NCBI GenBank assembly: GCA_022828145.1
Contig: JAJEJA010000096.1
Coordinates: 1-64,000 of the forward strand
Reading direction: 5' to 3'
Length of the DNA stretch: 64,000 bases
Source of the DNA: Candidatus Poribacteria bacterium
GTDB taxonomy: Bacteria; Poribacteria; WGA-4E; WGA-3G
Under the pieces are notes generated by a model. It saw only the letters and a program-made list of their open reading frames with translations. It was not told the DNA's origin and did not search any database. The translations under genes were made by a program, and so were the position numbers. Shown here piece after piece: positions 63,001 to 64,000 of the stretch (position 1 is the stretch's first letter; every line of letters starts with the position of its first letter).

Positions 63001-63568
63001 CGGTTTTTTCCCAAGGTATAAAGATTCTCTTTAGGCTTGTCTGCGTCTCATTAGGGAACAAGACCGCGATCAGACAACAGAACGCAATAGCTAACGTTGC
63101 AAATGCAGCAAACTTACGTGTTCTGCTATGGTCAATCGTGGCTTTGAAATCGATACCCTTAATCCGCTCAGTCGTATCATTAACTAACCGATGCAGCATG
63201 TGTTGTTCAATTGGATCTTCTGTTTCCCGAGAACCGAATTGCACAGCACTCACCAATCTGTCCTCAAGTTCCGGATGGTTCTGTTCTACGTTGAGCGCAA
63301 CATCCCGAGTCGTAAGAGAAGCTCTGATAGGTTTTATAAGGTGTTTGTATAGCAGGTAAACAGTTGCCGCGACTATACCCGCAAGCAGCACTGCACGTAC
63401 ATAACTTGGCAGTGGATTAAGCCAATCTATAATGGATTCACCAACGAGAATCGCCAAGAACCCAATTAAAACAATAGCAATTCCAGTCCAGAAAAGACTT
63501 CGTTTCCAAACACGTCTGGCATCTAATATTTTCGCTTGTAGTTCTGCATAACCATCTCTTGTTTCCAT
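60065..63568 (-). CDS. Large DUF4175-family membrane protein with Gln-rich region
   Basis: This 1167-residue protein has two N-terminal membrane helices (WTGIAIVLIGFLAILVGES; YVRAVLLAGIVAATVYLLYK), then a long extracytoplasmic part with Ig-like beta segments (to about residue 540), then a Gln/Glu-rich coiled-coil region (about 640-1050: QQLGRESE, QMSEQLNEMQGNAQGTQQQ, GQQPGQQPGQQGQEGQEPGE) with many heptad-like repeats. The C-terminal end is a short helical tail. DUF4175 proteins are of unknown role. GGAG is nine bases upstream of the ATG. Confidence 0.82.
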   Translation of the reverse strand: METRDGYAELQAKILDARRVWKRSLFWTGIAIVLIGFLAILVGESIIDWLNPLPSYVRAVLLAGIVAATVYLLYKHLIKPIRASLTTRDVALNVEQNHPELEDRLVSAVQFGSRETEDPIEQHMLHRLVNDTTERIKGIDFKATIDHSRTRKFAAFATLAIAFCCLIAVLFPNETQTSLKRIFIPWEKTDPILTTKIEVSPGNARILTGKSLQIQANVTGKSAEKVVLNYHPKDAVLTEDNEEILQQINMVQNPDDKREFAYEIFNIDADMQYYVTANEKTSEKFTVEVFEIPRIDEVSVSYTYPEYTNLNPIVQQGSGDIQAVVGSTAEIRMTANKVIQSATFSFTNPESTEGVEENIEGELTANTSEMLIVDGNILSKTIDIDESGKYNVTLLCIDGFNNEIPIEYSIKAMPDKVPVVVIKEPGRDVKATKLEEVKIVAEVTDDYGISKFSLKYRIGRGELKEIPFEIATNPVVENVSKHLQSGTHTFYLEEYDVEPGEIISYYAHAVDNNTLTGPGEASSEIYFIEIKPFNQRLGEGEPMEGNMQLPFLGLIATQKQIIRETWKHVNSQPTPITEEFESAVKGTAKKQSELRDKTQEVTDQLSTMMQDSQIAPEIFLNLEEAIDVMGEATDELNAVRPLEAIPPEQAALELLTKVNLEFPKVLMQARSSDPQLAEDFELEMEDLQTELEQDQEELEREMQERTQQMLEQAREMLEQQQNLNEQSQQLGRESEPAPSDMQQNSQQQGQLSQQAQQMSEQLNEMQGNAQGTQQQRLSQAGQAMQQASEQMQQASQGMQQQQPQMSAAKGGKAEERLEEAIEQLEGAAAEFTENALDRTAQQLRQLTEDQSEVNQQTQELRNRSQQSGMSPEDYRQASDLANEQRQLQRELESVEESLSDLQEQLNQENPEASENVADASRRLAEEQTAEDMATAQRALQWRSMQSADLNQQEVIDALEQAQADLQQARANMAQNEEEQLEAALEQLQNFEEQMQDMDRELESMEGQEQTQEQQDRQQQLAEQQQQLLERMQQAQQAMEDGQEGEQGQQPGQQPGQQGQEGQEPGEAEQPGEAENQTDVARGGAESMREIKELWLGMLESTRTPWRRNSGPFPNYERAIRDLRKLETALEKRLNLLQEKKQLAQVAKEDVPPEYRKLVDNYYESLAK

Positions 63569-63778
63569 TTTTTCTCCTCAAATCATATCCTAAGAATTGT
63601 GAAGTAATTCTGTAAGCCCAGATTATCCAACATAATATAGTCCATCAAACATTTAGACAGGACAGAAGCACGTTAGTTTTAAAAAAACATATATAAGGTG
63701 TTTTATTAAATTATCTTATATTCCTTGCTTGAATTATATCAGATTCTAAGTTATTATAGCAAGGACTTTTTATACGAT

Positions 63779-63944
63779 GGGTGTGTAAAGTTATTGATCA
63801 CTATAAGTGGCAATTTTGGGATTACACCTATGCTCTTCATAGTAGTAGGCACTTTCCGAGTGCCGTCTCTTATTGCTCTTCATAGTAGTAGGCACTTTCC
63901 GAGTGCCGTCTCTTATGAAAAGGTGACAAAGAATCTACACACCC
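63779..63944. mobile_element. MITE-like element R1, tandem-core copy
   Basis: The ends GGGTGTGTAAAGTTAT and TCTACACACCC are inverted. The flanks TTATACGAT (63770-63778) and TTATATGAT (63945-63953) are 8 of 9 identical and may be a target duplication. The core hairpin GGCACTTTCCGAGTGCC and CTCTTCATAGTAGTA occur twice. Between 63569 and 63778 no gene is supported. Confidence 0.7.
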
Positions 63945-64000
63945 TTATATGATGGATGTATAATCTGTGATGGACACAGTTTAGTGTTACAATAGGTATT

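Overview
The window is a moderately AT-rich bacterial chromosome segment. It suggests a Candidatus Poribacteria-like organism. This is an inference from gene style: phytanoyl-CoA dioxygenases, a Cys-type sulfatase with its radical-SAM maturase, exported LamG-like proteins, Uma2 nucleases, a DUF4175 protein, and many palindromic intergenic repeats. There is no complete rRNA or marker tree to confirm it. A PorV/PorQ-like outer-membrane protein and lipoproteins point to a diderm cell.

Layout. 1-1.1 kb: 3' end of 23S rRNA and a 5S rRNA. 1.1-5.3 kb: an antitoxin remnant, three tandem FxLYD-like lipoproteins, then a DUF5683-like and a PorV-like protein on the minus strand. 5.5-8.6 kb: molybdate transporter modA-modB, a small acidic membrane protein, modC. 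8.5-10.8 kb: coaE, an orphan MalK-type ATPase, a small ORF, tRNA-Asn. 10.8-13.3 kb: minus-strand operon Uma2 nuclease, TIM-barrel isomerase, LamG protein, rhodanese. 13.6-17.9 kb: HTH-metallo-beta-lactamase fusion, two Dpp-type permeases, FGGY kinase. 18-22.8 kb: membrane-quality operon with two NfeD and two FloA paralogues, ending in a membrane protein and a 30-aa microprotein that repeats its C-terminus. 22.8-26.7 kb: amidase, dipeptide epimerase, SDR. 27.1-33.3 kb: nitrate assimilation operon (ANTAR regulator, nirA, narK, nasA) with a candidate sigma-54 promoter and an ANTAR-type two-hairpin antiterminator leader. 33.4-47.7 kb: accessory stretch, nearly all minus strand, with a MazF-like module, a protein with two alpha-CTD-like domains, an AAA/nuclease fusion, a trypsin-TPR lipoprotein, an orphan HicB, a giant GHKL-DUF3883 protein, WD40-TPR and GIY-YIG/HTH proteins, plus degraded 3' ends of genes found intact elsewhere in the window. 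47.7-51 kb: hydroxyacid dehydrogenase, HAD hydrolase, 6-phosphogluconate dehydrogenase. 51.3-60 kb: sulfatase maturase and sulfatase, two PhyH oxygenases, two related exported proteins, PPK2. 60-63.6 kb: a large Gln-rich DUF4175 protein.

The molybdate transporter and the molybdenum-dependent nitrate reductase fit functionally. The nitrate operon appears to be controlled at two levels: sigma-54 initiation, and nitrate-sensing antitermination by its own first gene product acting on the leader of nirA.

The most unusual material is non-coding. Several families of short inverted-repeat (MITE-like) elements have shared termini and interchangeable palindromic cores, some with short flanking direct repeats. 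Two peptide-level novelties stand out: a shared C-terminal KL(T/A)TxWGxxK tail on three exported proteins, and a duplicated FRxGIILxEILGxP tail that also exists as a free microprotein. No CRISPR array, prophage, or transposase gene was seen.
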